From Labilithrix sp. (GTDB taxonomy: Bacteria > Myxococcota > Polyangia > Polyangiales > Polyangiaceae), in contig JAQBQL010000226.1 of assembly GCA_028287035.1 (NCBI GenBank), forward strand, positions 4,041 to 68,040: a stretch of DNA of 64,000 bases, in the 5' to 3' direction. Positions 10,954 to 18,934 of the stretch are shown here, one piece after another. Positions within the stretch are counted from its first letter, which is position 1, and the number at the start of each line of letters is the position of its first letter. The notes below the pieces were generated by a model. That model was given only the letters and a program-made list of their open reading frames with translations. It ran no database searches and had not been told where the DNA came from. Position numbers and translations under genes: made by a program.

Positions 10954-11676
10954 TCAAACGAGGCGTGCGGTCCGCGCCTGCGCGAGGGGGAGGCGCTCCA
11001 GGTACTCGCGGCGCGGGATCTCGATGCAACCGAGCGAGGCGAGGTGGTTGTTCTGGACCTGGACGTCGAAGAGCGTGAACCCCGACGCGCGGAGCCGCTC
11101 GGCCAGTGACACGAAGGCGATCTTCGAGCAGTCCGTCCGGAGATGGAACATGGATTCGCCCGCGAACATGCCGCCGATGGCGAGGCCGTAGATGCCTCCG
11201 ACGAGCACGCGCGGACCGCTCGCCGGCTTCTCCCAGACCTCGACGCTGTGCGCCCAACCGAGCTCGTGGAGGCGCTGGTAGCCCTCTTCGAGCTCCGGGA
11301 TGATCCACGTCGCCTTCGCGCGGGTCTCCCCGCAGAGATGCATGACCTGCGCGAAATCCTCGTCGAGCGTCACCTCGTAGCGGTGCTGACGCAGCGTCCG
11401 GCGCAGGCTCCGCGACCAGTGCAGCTCGCCGGGCTGGTCGAGCGGGAAGATGGCCCGCGGCGACGGGGAGAACCACAGGACGAGCGGGCGCTTGCCGTCA
11501 CGCTCGTCGCCGTGCGGCCAGGGGAAGATGCCGCTGCGATAGGCGAGCAGCACGGTCCCCGGGGAGAAGTCGCAGCCCATTCCCAGGACCTCCGGCGCCT
11601 TGGGACGGCGGGGGTCCGGGAAGCGGACGTGCGTGGGCGCGGGCTCGATCGGAGGGTACGGCAGCGCGCGGGCCAC
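10954..11676 (-). CDS. aat: Leucyl/phenylalanyl-tRNA--protein transferase
   Basis: Aat transfers Leu or Phe from charged tRNA to N-terminal Arg/Lys of proteins, marking them for ClpS/ClpAP degradation. At 240 residues it has the usual length. Signatures are YRSGIFPWP near residue 46-54, LWFSPSPRAIF, the catalytic-face GGMFAGESMFH, and FDVQVQNNHLASLGC with the following IPRREYLERL. The start ATG 11676 puts a Pro-rich N-terminus (LPYPPIEPAP) in front of the fold; FPDPRRP is the common beginning of the family core. It is transcribed in the same direction as the lipoprotein genes upstream, separated by 27 bases, so it may share their transcript. Confidence 0.95.
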   Translation of the reverse strand: MARALPYPPIEPAPTHVRFPDPRRPKAPEVLGMGCDFSPGTVLLAYRSGIFPWPHGDERDGKRPLVLWFSPSPRAIFPLDQPGELHWSRSLRRTLRQHRYEVTLDEDFAQVMHLCGETRAKATWIIPELEEGYQRLHELGWAHSVEVWEKPASGPRVLVGGIYGLAIGGMFAGESMFHLRTDCSKIAFVSLAERLRASGFTLFDVQVQNNHLASLGCIEIPRREYLERLPLAQARTARLV

Positions 11677-11703
11677 GGGGCGAGCTTAGCCTGGCGCGTC
11701 TCG

Positions 11704-12333
11704 TCAGGGAGTCGACAGCGACATCGAATGCGCGACGGTGACGACCCCCGAGCTCGGAGGCTGGAACGTCATCGAGCAGATCGCCCGCGCGATGCACGTC
11801 GCGCTCTCCTTGTCGGCGGTCGTCGCGCCCTGGTCGAGCCGGGAGAGCGCCACCTTGCCATCGGTGCCGAACACGAACACGCCGCCGACCTTGCCGCCGG
11901 TCTTCGCGCCCGGCGTCTTCGCGTCGATCGACGCGCCGTAGCACGCCGCGAACTGGTCCTTGCCGGAGGCGAGGAGCGCGGTCGTCACGTCCTGGTTCAC
12001 GCTGCCCGTGACCTGCACGGTGCCCTGCTTGACCGTGACCTTCGAGGCGGTCGCCGACGACGGCGGCGCGGGGGGACGCGCGCCCTGACAGAGGTCGCCC
12101 GTGTGATCGAGCAGGGCGAGGTCGGGCTGCGCGGTCGCCGCCGGCTTCGGGGGGGCGGCGCTCGCGGTCGGGGCAGGAGGCGGCGGCGCGATGGTCGGCA
12201 GCGGCGCGACCGGCGCGGTGGTGGCGGGCGTCCCGCCGGCGGAGGGCGCGGGCTCGGGGGGCGAGCCGCACGCGACGACCGCGCTCGCGAGGGTGGAAAG
12301 AAGCAGGGCAGGGACCAAGGAGTGACGAGTCAT
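11704..12333 (-). CDS. Lipoprotein with AgmX/PglI-like C-terminal domain
   Basis: A 209-residue lipoprotein. The signal MTRHSLVPALLLSTLASAVV precedes the lipidated Cys 22. A Pro/Ala/Thr-rich linker runs to about residue 80. The C-terminal part (from about 95) contains QFAACYGASI, GGVFVFGTDGKVA and CIARAICSMTFQP, in the order expected for the AgmX/PglI C-terminal domain common in myxobacterial envelope and gliding-associated proteins. It is a TonB-C-like fold with a conserved Cys pair. Its role here is unknown. It lies 26 bases downstream of the M49-like gene and just upstream of aat, all on the minus strand. Confidence 0.78.
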   Translation of the reverse strand: MTRHSLVPALLLSTLASAVVACGSPPEPAPSAGGTPATTAPVAPLPTIAPPPPAPTASAAPPKPAATAQPDLALLDHTGDLCQGARPPAPPSSATASKVTVKQGTVQVTGSVNQDVTTALLASGKDQFAACYGASIDAKTPGAKTGGKVGGVFVFGTDGKVALSRLDQGATTADKESATCIARAICSMTFQPPSSGVVTVAHSMSLSTP

Positions 12334-12359
12334 GGTCGCCACTCTACGCCCTCCTGGCC

Positions 12360-14492
12360 TCAATCGAGCTTGATGCCGTAAACGAAGCTGGGCTTCGGTG
12401 ACCGGAGCACCCGCTCGGTGATGACGGCGTGGGGCTTTGCCTTGTCCCCCGTCACGTCGACGAAGTCCTTCACGAGCTTCTCGGCGCGGGCCTTGTCGCC
12501 CTTGCCCTTGATCTGCGCGACCTCGATCATGAGCGACTTCACGGCGGCCGGGAACCGGTCGAGTGCGACCGAAAAGCACCCCTGGTCCTTGCCGTTCGCG
12601 GCGGTCTCGCCTTCCTTGTACGTGACGGCGCCGTTCTTCATCAGCCAGCCGAGCTGGATGGCGGCGAGCTGGCTGTAGTTCCGCGGGTGCTTGTCGTCGT
12701 CGTACATGCCGCGCGAGATGTGACCGAAGGCCCAGGTGAGGTCGCGGACGTGGGCCTGCTGCGCCTCCTCGGTCGTGATCTCCTTCTTCTCGGCGAGCCA
12801 GTCGGTGAAGTAGAGCGCCGCGGTCTGCGCCTTCAGCTCCTCGAGCGTGCTCGCCAGGGGGCCGCCGAACGCGTCGCGGTCGATCTTGCCATTGGCCTTG
12901 TACTGGTGCGCCGGGCCGAGGTTGTGGGCGGCCTCGTGGAGGACGGTGCTCATCAGCTGCGGCTCGCGCTCGCTCGTGTACTTGCCGATCGTGTCCTTGC
13001 AGAAGAGCGACTCGGCGCCCGCCTTCAGCGCGTCGACGCTGTCGGCATCGGTGTAGAAGTTCGTCATCGCGACGGTGCGCCCGCGGCCCTCGTTGGCGAC
13101 CGGGCCGAAGTTCGGCAAGGATTGTCCGATCGTGGCGCCGTTCGGCGGCCGCGAGTCGCCGGCGTTCAGTGCGATGTCCACGAAGTCGGGCAGCTTGAAG
13201 CTGACCTCGCGCGCCTTGTACGGAGGCCCGGCGAGCTCGGCGAGCGCCTTTTCCATCTCGCCCTTCAGCGGATCGAGCTTGCTCTGCCACTTCAGGGAGC
13301 CCTGGTTGATGAGCCCGAAGCTCACGTGGAAGAGCGCCTTCGTGCTGCACGGCTCGCGGTACACCTCGTCGGCGGCGACGCGCAGGTAGTACTTCGAGTT
13401 CTTCGCGTCCATCTTCGCCCAGGCCTCGTCGGCCGGCCACCAGCGGTCATCGGTGAACGCCTGCGCGCTCGCGAGGAGATAGGCCTTCAGCGCCGGCTCC
13501 TTGTCGCCGAGCGCTTCGGCGGCGCCCTTCAGCTGGCCGCTGATCGCGTCGACGTCCGCCTTGAAGGCCTCGTGGTACGGCACCGCCCGGAACACGTCGC
13601 CCTTGTCGCCGCCGGCCGCGACGACCGTGAACGGGTCCATGAGGCCCTTGTTCTTGAAGACGTCGTCCTTGTCGTCCTTCGTGTCCTTCTTCGCGAGGTC
13701 CTCGCAGAACTTCGGCTTCTCGAGGAGCGCGGCCGGGTAGAGGCCGCTGATCTTGCCCTTGGCGAGATCGGGGATGGCGCTGCACGCGGGATCGTTCTGC
13801 GTCGCGGGCGCCTCGCACTTCGGCCCCTGGTTGCGGAAGAAGAGCGACCGGCTCGCCGCGTCGTCGTCGGGGATGCGGGCGCGGAGATCGAGCGTGCCTT
13901 CCTCGCGCGCATAGAGCTTCTCGATGAGCTCGGCGGCCTGGGTGACGAAGCCGACGAAGCGCTTCTCTTCCTCGGACGCCTTCGAGAGATCGGTCTCGAC
14001 GAGGGTGATGCGGCTCTGCGAGAGCTCCTTCTTCACCGCCTCGCGACGGGCCGTCTCCTTCGGATCGAGACCGGCCGGCGCGGCGGGGCCGGTGGCGCGC
14101 TTCACGACGGTGTCGATGGCGTCCTGCGCCTTCGCCGTGAATCCGTCCTTCGCGACGTATTCGACGAGCTTCGCGCCGGGAACGAGGCCCCAGTAGACCT
14201 GCACCTCGTCGGTGTCGATGACGCCGTCCTTGTTCTTGTCGGCCGTCCAGAAGAGGGGAATCGCGAGCTCCGCGGCGACGCGATTGAAATCGCCGCGGGT
14301 CAGCTTGTCGACCTTGATGCCGGAGGGGCGGGCCGGCGCGGCGTCCGCCGCCTGCGCGGCCGCGGTGGTCGAGGCGGACGGCGCGGGCGCGGGCGCGGGG
14401 TCCGCCTTCTTCTCGCACGCAGCTGCGGCGAGTGCGAGGAGCGCGACGGGACCGAGACCCACCAGACCGATCGAGCGGACGGAGATTTTCAT
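12360..14492 (-). CDS. M49 (dipeptidyl-peptidase III)-like zinc peptidase lipoprotein with EF-hand loop
   Basis: A 710-residue lipoprotein (signal ending LAAAAC, Cys 26). Residues 85-96 form a perfect EF-hand loop (D85, N87, D89, D93, E96), implying calcium binding. HEAAHNLGPAH starts at residue 519; with the downstream LEELKAQTAALY (E551/E552) it parallels the zinc ligands and EE(K/R)AD helix of M49 peptidases. The region after it (ALDRFPAAVKSLMIEVAQIKG, then a short C-terminal helix pair) follows the M49 order. The motif is HExxH rather than the usual M49 HExxxH, as seen in a few atypical members. Dipeptidyl-peptidase activity is inferred; a surface or periplasmic location follows from the lipobox. 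Confidence 0.75.
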   Translation of the reverse strand: MKISVRSIGLVGLGPVALLALAAAACEKKADPAPAPAPSASTTAAAQAADAAPARPSGIKVDKLTRGDFNRVAAELAIPLFWTADKNKDGVIDTDEVQVYWGLVPGAKLVEYVAKDGFTAKAQDAIDTVVKRATGPAAPAGLDPKETARREAVKKELSQSRITLVETDLSKASEEEKRFVGFVTQAAELIEKLYAREEGTLDLRARIPDDDAASRSLFFRNQGPKCEAPATQNDPACSAIPDLAKGKISGLYPAALLEKPKFCEDLAKKDTKDDKDDVFKNKGLMDPFTVVAAGGDKGDVFRAVPYHEAFKADVDAISGQLKGAAEALGDKEPALKAYLLASAQAFTDDRWWPADEAWAKMDAKNSKYYLRVAADEVYREPCSTKALFHVSFGLINQGSLKWQSKLDPLKGEMEKALAELAGPPYKAREVSFKLPDFVDIALNAGDSRPPNGATIGQSLPNFGPVANEGRGRTVAMTNFYTDADSVDALKAGAESLFCKDTIGKYTSEREPQLMSTVLHEAAHNLGPAHQYKANGKIDRDAFGGPLASTLEELKAQTAALYFTDWLAEKKEITTEEAQQAHVRDLTWAFGHISRGMYDDDKHPRNYSQLAAIQLGWLMKNGAVTYKEGETAANGKDQGCFSVALDRFPAAVKSLMIEVAQIKGKGDKARAEKLVKDFVDVTGDKAKPHAVITERVLRSPKPSFVYGIKLD

Positions 14493-14563
14493 GACTCGGC
14501 AACGGTTTTGCCGCGAGGGCGTGCGCGCTGTCAAGGTAGGCTGCCCGCGAGGTCAGCTCTCGC

Positions 14564-15397
14564 ATGCAATTGACGCTTCCCGTCGATGCCGAGGTACGTG
14601 AACGTATCGACCGGCTGGAGATCCCGTTCAACGCCTACGGCGTCGATCCTTACGGGGTCGCGAAGTCCTATCTGGGCTTCTCGCTCTCGATCCTCAAGTT
14701 CTTCTTCCGCCACTACTTCTCGGTCGAGAGCCACGGCATCCACCACGTCCCGGCGCGCGGGCGGGTCATGCTCGTCGGCAATCACTCGGGCGGGCTCGCG
14801 ATCGACGGGGCGATGGTCCACGCCTCGCAGTTCCTCGAGATGAATCCGCCGCGCCTCGCCCAGGCGATGGCCGAGAAGTTCCTCAACAAGATCCCGTTCG
14901 CTTCGCAGCTCACGAACCGCACCGGGCATCTCACCGGTCTGCCGGAGCATGCCGAGCGGCTGCTCGCCGACGAGCGCATGCTGATGGTCTTCCCGGAAGG
15001 AGCGCGCGGTACCGCCAAGCTGTACAGGGAGCGCTATTCGCTCGTGCACTTCGGCACGGGCTTCATGCGGCTCGCCATGAAGATGAAGACGCCCATCGTT
15101 CCGTTCGCCTTTCTGGGCGGCGGCGAGGCGGTGCCCACGATCTCGAACGCGGTCTCGATCGGCAAGCTGCTCGGCGTCCCGTACATCCCGGTGACGCCCT
15201 GGGGGCTCGCGCTGCCGCTCCCCGCCAAGCTCGAGGTGTATTACTCGGAGCCCATGGTCTTCGAGGGGAGCGGAACCGAGGATGACGACGTGATCGCGCA
15301 GCAGGTCGAGAGGGTGAAGGGCCGCATCGCAGGCCTCATCGCCTACGGGCGTGCGCGTCGCCAGGGCGAGCCCGCGGCCCTGCCGGAGGGCGCATGA
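14564..15397 (+). CDS. PlsC-like lysophospholipid/glycerolipid acyltransferase
   Basis: A 277-residue acyltransferase of the LPLAT superfamily. The catalytic block is [11 protein letters not shown] (His and Asp separated by six residues, as in the diacylglycerol-acyltransferase-like branch) near residue 71. The substrate block [10 protein letters not shown] is near 146-155 and the [11 protein letters not shown] strand near 178. The hydrophobic stretch at 36-50 ([15 protein letters not shown]) probably dips into the membrane. It would esterify lysophosphatidate or a related glycerolipid with a fatty acyl chain. The stop overlaps the start of the epimerase gene by four bases (ATGA), so the two are translationally coupled and may act on one lipid or glycolipid pathway. 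Confidence 0.88.
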   Translation: MQLTLPVDAEVRERIDRLEIPFNAYGVDPYGVAKSYLGFSLSILKFFFRHYFSVESHGIHHVPARGRVMLVGNHSGGLAIDGAMVHASQFLEMNPPRLAQAMAEKFLNKIPFASQLTNRTGHLTGLPEHAERLLADERMLMVFPEGARGTAKLYRERYSLVHFGTGFMRLAMKMKTPIVPFAFLGGGEAVPTISNAVSIGKLLGVPYIPVTPWGLALPLPAKLEVYYSEPMVFEGSGTEDDDVIAQQVERVKGRIAGLIAYGRARRQGEPAALPEGA

Positions 15398-16326
15398 AGG
15401 TCCTCGTTCCCGGCCTCTCCGGTCGCCTCGGTCAGCTCCTCGCCGAGCGGCTGCTGGCGCTCGGCCACGACGTCATCGGCATCGATCGCAGGCCGTTCCG
15501 CGGCCCCGTCGGCGCCATCGAGATGCACGAGATCGACATCCGCAAGCGCGGCGCCGAGGACGTGTTCCGGCGCGTCCGGCCCGATGCGGTCATCCACATG
15601 GCGACGGTCACGCACCTCGTGATGCAGAGCGAGGATCGTTACCGCATCAACCTCGGCGGGACACGCGCGGTGTTCGAGCACTCCGCCGCCTACGGGGTGA
15701 AGCACGTCATCTTCGTGGGCCGGCACACGTACTACGGGGCGGCCGCCGACTCGCCGCTCTTCCACGACGAGGACGAGCCGCCGATGGGGCTCTCGTCGTT
15801 CCCGGAGCTCGCCGATCTCGTCGCTGCCGACCTCTACGCGGGCTCGGCGCTGTGGCGGTATCCGAGCTTCGCGACGACCGTGCTGCGCATGGTCTACACG
15901 CTGGGGCCGACCGGCCATGGGACGCTCGCCACGTTCCTCCGCGGCAAGCGCGTGCCGACGCTGCTCGGCTTCGATCCGCTCTTCCAGTTCATGCACGAGC
16001 ACGACGTCATCAGCTCGCTCGTGACCGCGCTCGACAAGCAGCCGCGCGGCGTCTTCAACGTCGCGGGGCCGCAGCCCGTGCCGCTCTCGACGGTCATCCG
16101 CGAGACGGGGCGCACCAACATCCCGATCCCGGAGATCGTCTTCGCCTCGATGCTCGGTCGGTTCGGGCTGCCCAAGCTGCCGTCCGGCGCCCTCGAGCAC
16201 ATCAAGTATCCGGTGACCGTGGACGGCAGCGCGTTCGTGAAGGCGACGGGCTTCCACCACGAGCACGACGAGGAGAGCGCGATCCGCGCGTTCAAGGCGG
16301 CCTTCCCGCGGCCGGTCTCGGTCTGA
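15394..16326 (+). CDS. NAD-dependent epimerase/dehydratase (extended SDR)
   Basis: A 310-residue extended SDR. The N-terminal Rossmann motif is degenerate ([17 protein letters not shown], i.e. GxxGxxG). The acidic residue closing strand 2 is D in VIGIDRRPF. The MATVTHLVM and FVGRHTYYG segments occupy the positions of the usual active-site strands. The canonical YxxxK is not clear: [10 protein letters not shown] precedes no lysine at the right spacing, so catalysis may be altered or lost. The C-terminus resembles nucleoside-diphosphate-sugar epimerases. It is coupled to the acyltransferase by a 4-base overlap. Confidence 0.82.
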   Translation: MKVLVPGLSGRLGQLLAERLLALGHDVIGIDRRPFRGPVGAIEMHEIDIRKRGAEDVFRRVRPDAVIHMATVTHLVMQSEDRYRINLGGTRAVFEHSAAYGVKHVIFVGRHTYYGAAADSPLFHDEDEPPMGLSSFPELADLVAADLYAGSALWRYPSFATTVLRMVYTLGPTGHGTLATFLRGKRVPTLLGFDPLFQFMHEHDVISSLVTALDKQPRGVFNVAGPQPVPLSTVIRETGRTNIPIPEIVFASMLGRFGLPKLPSGALEHIKYPVTVDGSAFVKATGFHHEHDEESAIRAFKAAFPRPVSV

Positions 16327-16402
16327 CGAGAATCCGAGGGTAGAAGGCCTCGGCGGCGCTGCGCCGATTGCGCAGCAAGAGGCTCGCCACCTCCCGGAGC
16401 GG

Positions 16403-16432
16403 CCTGGATCGATGGACCCCCAGGGATCCAGG
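16403..16432. terminator. Hairpin after the acyltransferase-epimerase pair
   Basis: CCTGGATC at 16403-16410 and GATCCAGG at 16425-16432 are perfect 8-bp inverted arms around a 14-base spacer. They lie 77 bases after the epimerase stop and 83 bases before the next ATG. There is no T-run. It could end the upstream transcript or be an operator for the downstream gene. Confidence 0.35.
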
Positions 16433-16514
16433 ATTTCCCGGTAATCGTGCCGTGGAGGGGTCGAATTGCCCGGGGTTGAGGCGGCGCCCGGCTGGCTCGC
16501 TCTCTGCACGAAGG

Positions 16515-17486
16515 ATGACCGTGCTGCCGTTCCCGAAGCGCCCTGCCCAAGCCGAAGAGATCTTCCTCGCGTCTGGTGACTTCGAGGCCCTGCCTTCGGT
16601 GTCGCTCGTCGGGCCGCTGCCGGCGCCGCCGCCTTCGCGGGCCCGCAGCTCGTACGCGCCCCCGTCGGTGGCGCCGCACCACGGCGTCCGCGCCATCGCG
16701 CGCCCCATGGGTCCGATGCCGGTGCAGCGCCTCCAGCCCCATCCGGCGATGTCGATGCCGCTCCCGGCGCCGCCGCCGCCCGCGTTCGCGCGGCAGCCTT
16801 CGCCGACGCCCTACGGCTACGCGCAGCAGAACGCGTACGCGCACCAGGGGGACCTGTCGGTGTCGATCCCGCCCGCGCCGCACTCGCTCGCGCCGCTCGC
16901 GATGGACCGGAGCTTCACCGGCGCCTCGAGCGTGACCAGCTCGCAGCGGTCGCAGACCATCGTTGTCCGCGAGCGCCCGAGCTTCAAGTGGGGCGTCATG
17001 ATCGCGCTCAGCGGGGCCCTCTTCGGCGGGGTGCTCGGGCTCGGCATGGACGCGAAGCAGACGCGCGCCTCGGCGGCCGCGATGCAGGCTCCGGCGTCGG
17101 CGCCGGTCATGCAGAACAGCGTCGCGGCCAGCCCGGTCGCGCCGGTGATGGCGGCGCCCGTGGTCGTTGCACCCGTGATGACGGCGATGGCTCCCTCGGC
17201 CGTGGTCGCGCCGCCGGTGCTGTCGACGGCGTCGATCATCGCGTCCGCGCCGCCCGTCGCCCCGAAGCCCGAGAAGCACACGAAGGCCGCCCCTGCGAAG
17301 CACGGCACCTTCGTGGCCGCCAAGGTCCCGGCGCAGGGGAAGCCCGCCGCGGCCGAGAAGGAGCCCGCGCCCGTCAAGCCGAAGCCCGAGCCCGCCGAGA
17401 AGCCGGCCAAGGGTGACAAGCCGTCGCCGAGCGAGGCGCAGCGCGTGCTCGACGACGCGCGCAAGGACACGACGAACACGCTCTGA
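16515..17486 (+). CDS. Pro/Ala-rich single-pass membrane protein
   Basis: Not recognised; 323 residues from ATG 16515. AAGG sits directly before that ATG, so the GTG two codons later is an equally good start. The frame is open upstream but antisense-like. A Pro/Ala/Gln-rich cytoplasmic part (about 160 residues) is followed by one membrane segment (FKWGVMIALSGALFGGVLG), then an extracytoplasmic Ala/Val/Pro then Lys/Pro/Ala/Glu-rich rod ending DDARKDTTNTL. The layout (disordered, one helix, rod) is that of an envelope-spanning or scaffold protein, with TonB-like composition but no TonB C-terminal domain. Convergent with the lipoprotein gene at 17515. Confidence 0.72.
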   Translation: MTVLPFPKRPAQAEEIFLASGDFEALPSVSLVGPLPAPPPSRARSSYAPPSVAPHHGVRAIARPMGPMPVQRLQPHPAMSMPLPAPPPPAFARQPSPTPYGYAQQNAYAHQGDLSVSIPPAPHSLAPLAMDRSFTGASSVTSSQRSQTIVVRERPSFKWGVMIALSGALFGGVLGLGMDAKQTRASAAAMQAPASAPVMQNSVAASPVAPVMAAPVVVAPVMTAMAPSAVVAPPVLSTASIIASAPPVAPKPEKHTKAAPAKHGTFVAAKVPAQGKPAAAEKEPAPVKPKPEPAEKPAKGDKPSPSEAQRVLDDARKDTTNTL

Positions 17487-17514
17487 GCGGTCGCGTGGCG
17501 CGCGGGTCAGCGGG

Positions 17515-18540
17515 TCAGCGGTCGCCGACCTCGACGCTGTAGCCGACGGTGCCGACCTGCTCGTTCATCGCGGGCAGCGGCACGCCGAAGGGCGCGAGCG
17601 GCGCGGCGGCCGGGTTCTCGAGCACCACGTAGTAGCTGCCCGGCGGCACCGGAAAGGCGAGGCTCGACTCGCCGACCGACAGGGCGCCCTTGCTCACGAC
17701 CGAGCCGGGCGGAGCAGAGACCGCCTCGACCTGCTCGTACGACCGACGCCACGGCTCGCCCACGGAGCGGTCGACGACCGTGTAGAGCATGGGCGTCCCG
17801 TCGACCCTGACCCGGAAGTAGAGCGCGGCGTTTCCGTCGGCGACCTCGAACGGCCCGAGGAAGTCCCGGGAGGCGCCGTGCACCTGCGTCACGTCGCTGC
17901 CGAGCACGACGTGGCCCTTGCCGCCGTGGAACTGGCGCGCGGGCTTCGCCGGCGGATCGAGGTGGCCGAGGGCGAAGTCGTCGCCGTCCTCCTGGCGGAC
18001 CACGGTGAAGCCCTTGCCGATCTCGCTCGCGAGCAGGCCGTTCGCGATCGTGGTCGCCACGTCGCCCACCGGGGTCCGCGTCGCGAGGCTGACGATCGGA
18101 TTCTCCACGCCGACGATGCGGATCTGCGGGTCGACGACGAACCGGTTGAACCTGCCCCACACGTACATCGCGTCGCTCTCGAGGCGGAAGTCGGGCAGGT
18201 ACTCGGCGGTGATGCCGACCGATACGCCCACGCGGCGCGCCACCGGCAACGTGACGTAGCCGGTGCCGGTGACCGTCATCACGATGGCCTTCCGCGCATC
18301 GTCGACCTGCACGTTGCAGCTGCCGGGGAAGAAGCGCCCGACGCTGGCGGCGCCGAGCTGCGGCACCTTGAGCGGGAGCCCGCGCTTCAGCATCTCCGGG
18401 CAGATCTTCGACGCGCCAAAGCTGGAGAACAGCCACCAGCGAAGCTCGGGGCTCCCGTTCACCGCAGCGCGCGCGACGGGACAGCCAGGCAGCGCGACGA
18501 GCGAGCCGAGCAAGAGCGCGGAGAGGGCGGGACGACGCAT
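17515..18540 (-). CDS. Hypothetical lipoprotein, 341 aa
   Basis: Function not recognised. ATG 18540 gives a clean lipoprotein signal (SLVALPGC, Cys 20). The mature part begins with a domain holding two cysteines (SKICPEM and SCNVQV, likely a disulfide), then a long central region ([40 protein letters not shown]) that reads like a lipid-binding BON/LEA-type beta structure. It ends in a small beta domain (PPGSYYVVLENPAAAP), as in PEGA or other Ig-like capping modules. The upstream frame to 18699 is ignored because it would bury the signal. It borders the inverted-repeat element on its 5' side. Confidence 0.8.
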   Translation of the reverse strand: MRRPALSALLLGSLVALPGCPVARAAVNGSPELRWWLFSSFGASKICPEMLKRGLPLKVPQLGAASVGRFFPGSCNVQVDDARKAIVMTVTGTGYVTLPVARRVGVSVGITAEYLPDFRLESDAMYVWGRFNRFVVDPQIRIVGVENPIVSLATRTPVGDVATTIANGLLASEIGKGFTVVRQEDGDDFALGHLDPPAKPARQFHGGKGHVVLGSDVTQVHGASRDFLGPFEVADGNAALYFRVRVDGTPMLYTVVDRSVGEPWRRSYEQVEAVSAPPGSVVSKGALSVGESSLAFPVPPGSYYVVLENPAAAPLAPFGVPLPAMNEQVGTVGYSVEVGDR

Positions 18541-18696
18541 GGTCCGACTGTAGCGCAGCCCTGACGGCCGTGCGCTTCGGGCTCCAATGCCGACTATCGC
18601 AGCGGCCCTCGACCTTTCCGACCTCCGATTAGGAAGTGCCGTCCATCGGCAGCATCGCCCCTCGAGCCTCACCGACCTGCCGTCTCGAACGAAAAT

Positions 18697-18867
18697 CAAA
18701 AAAATAAGTCGTAGAGCCTGTGGAAAGGGTGGGCAGCGGAAGCAGCGACGGGGGGCAGAGGGGGCAACTGCCCGCGGGACTCTTCAGTCTCGCGCGAGCC
18801 AGCAGGGCAGTTGTCCCCGCTGTCCCCCGGCGCGCCGCTGTCCACGCTTTCCACAGGCTGCGAGGCC
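18697..18867. repeat. Left inverted repeat (long imperfect palindrome)
   Basis: This repeat is nearly the exact reverse complement of 20129-20301. The inner 60 bases (18802-18861) match 20135-20194 perfectly, and the outer arm has only a few substitutions. Within the copy, 18715-18773 pairs imperfectly with 18805-18859, leaving a ~31-base loop. The DNA could therefore extrude a cruciform, and the RNA could fold into a long hairpin. Loop sequence CGCGAGACTGAA (minus strand) is kept between the two copies, whereas adjoining loop bases differ. Confidence 0.9.
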
Positions 18868-18934
18868 TGATGTGAATACTAAATATACGGCAATCACATA
18901 TTGAAGTATCAGCGTCACGAAGTAGGCTATCGAG

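Noticed and set aside
12429..14573. 714-codon plus-strand frame opposite the M49-like gene
   Set aside because: Arg/Leu/Glu-biased mirror of a coding strand with lipobox, EF-hand and zinc motifs; no ribosome site or domain.
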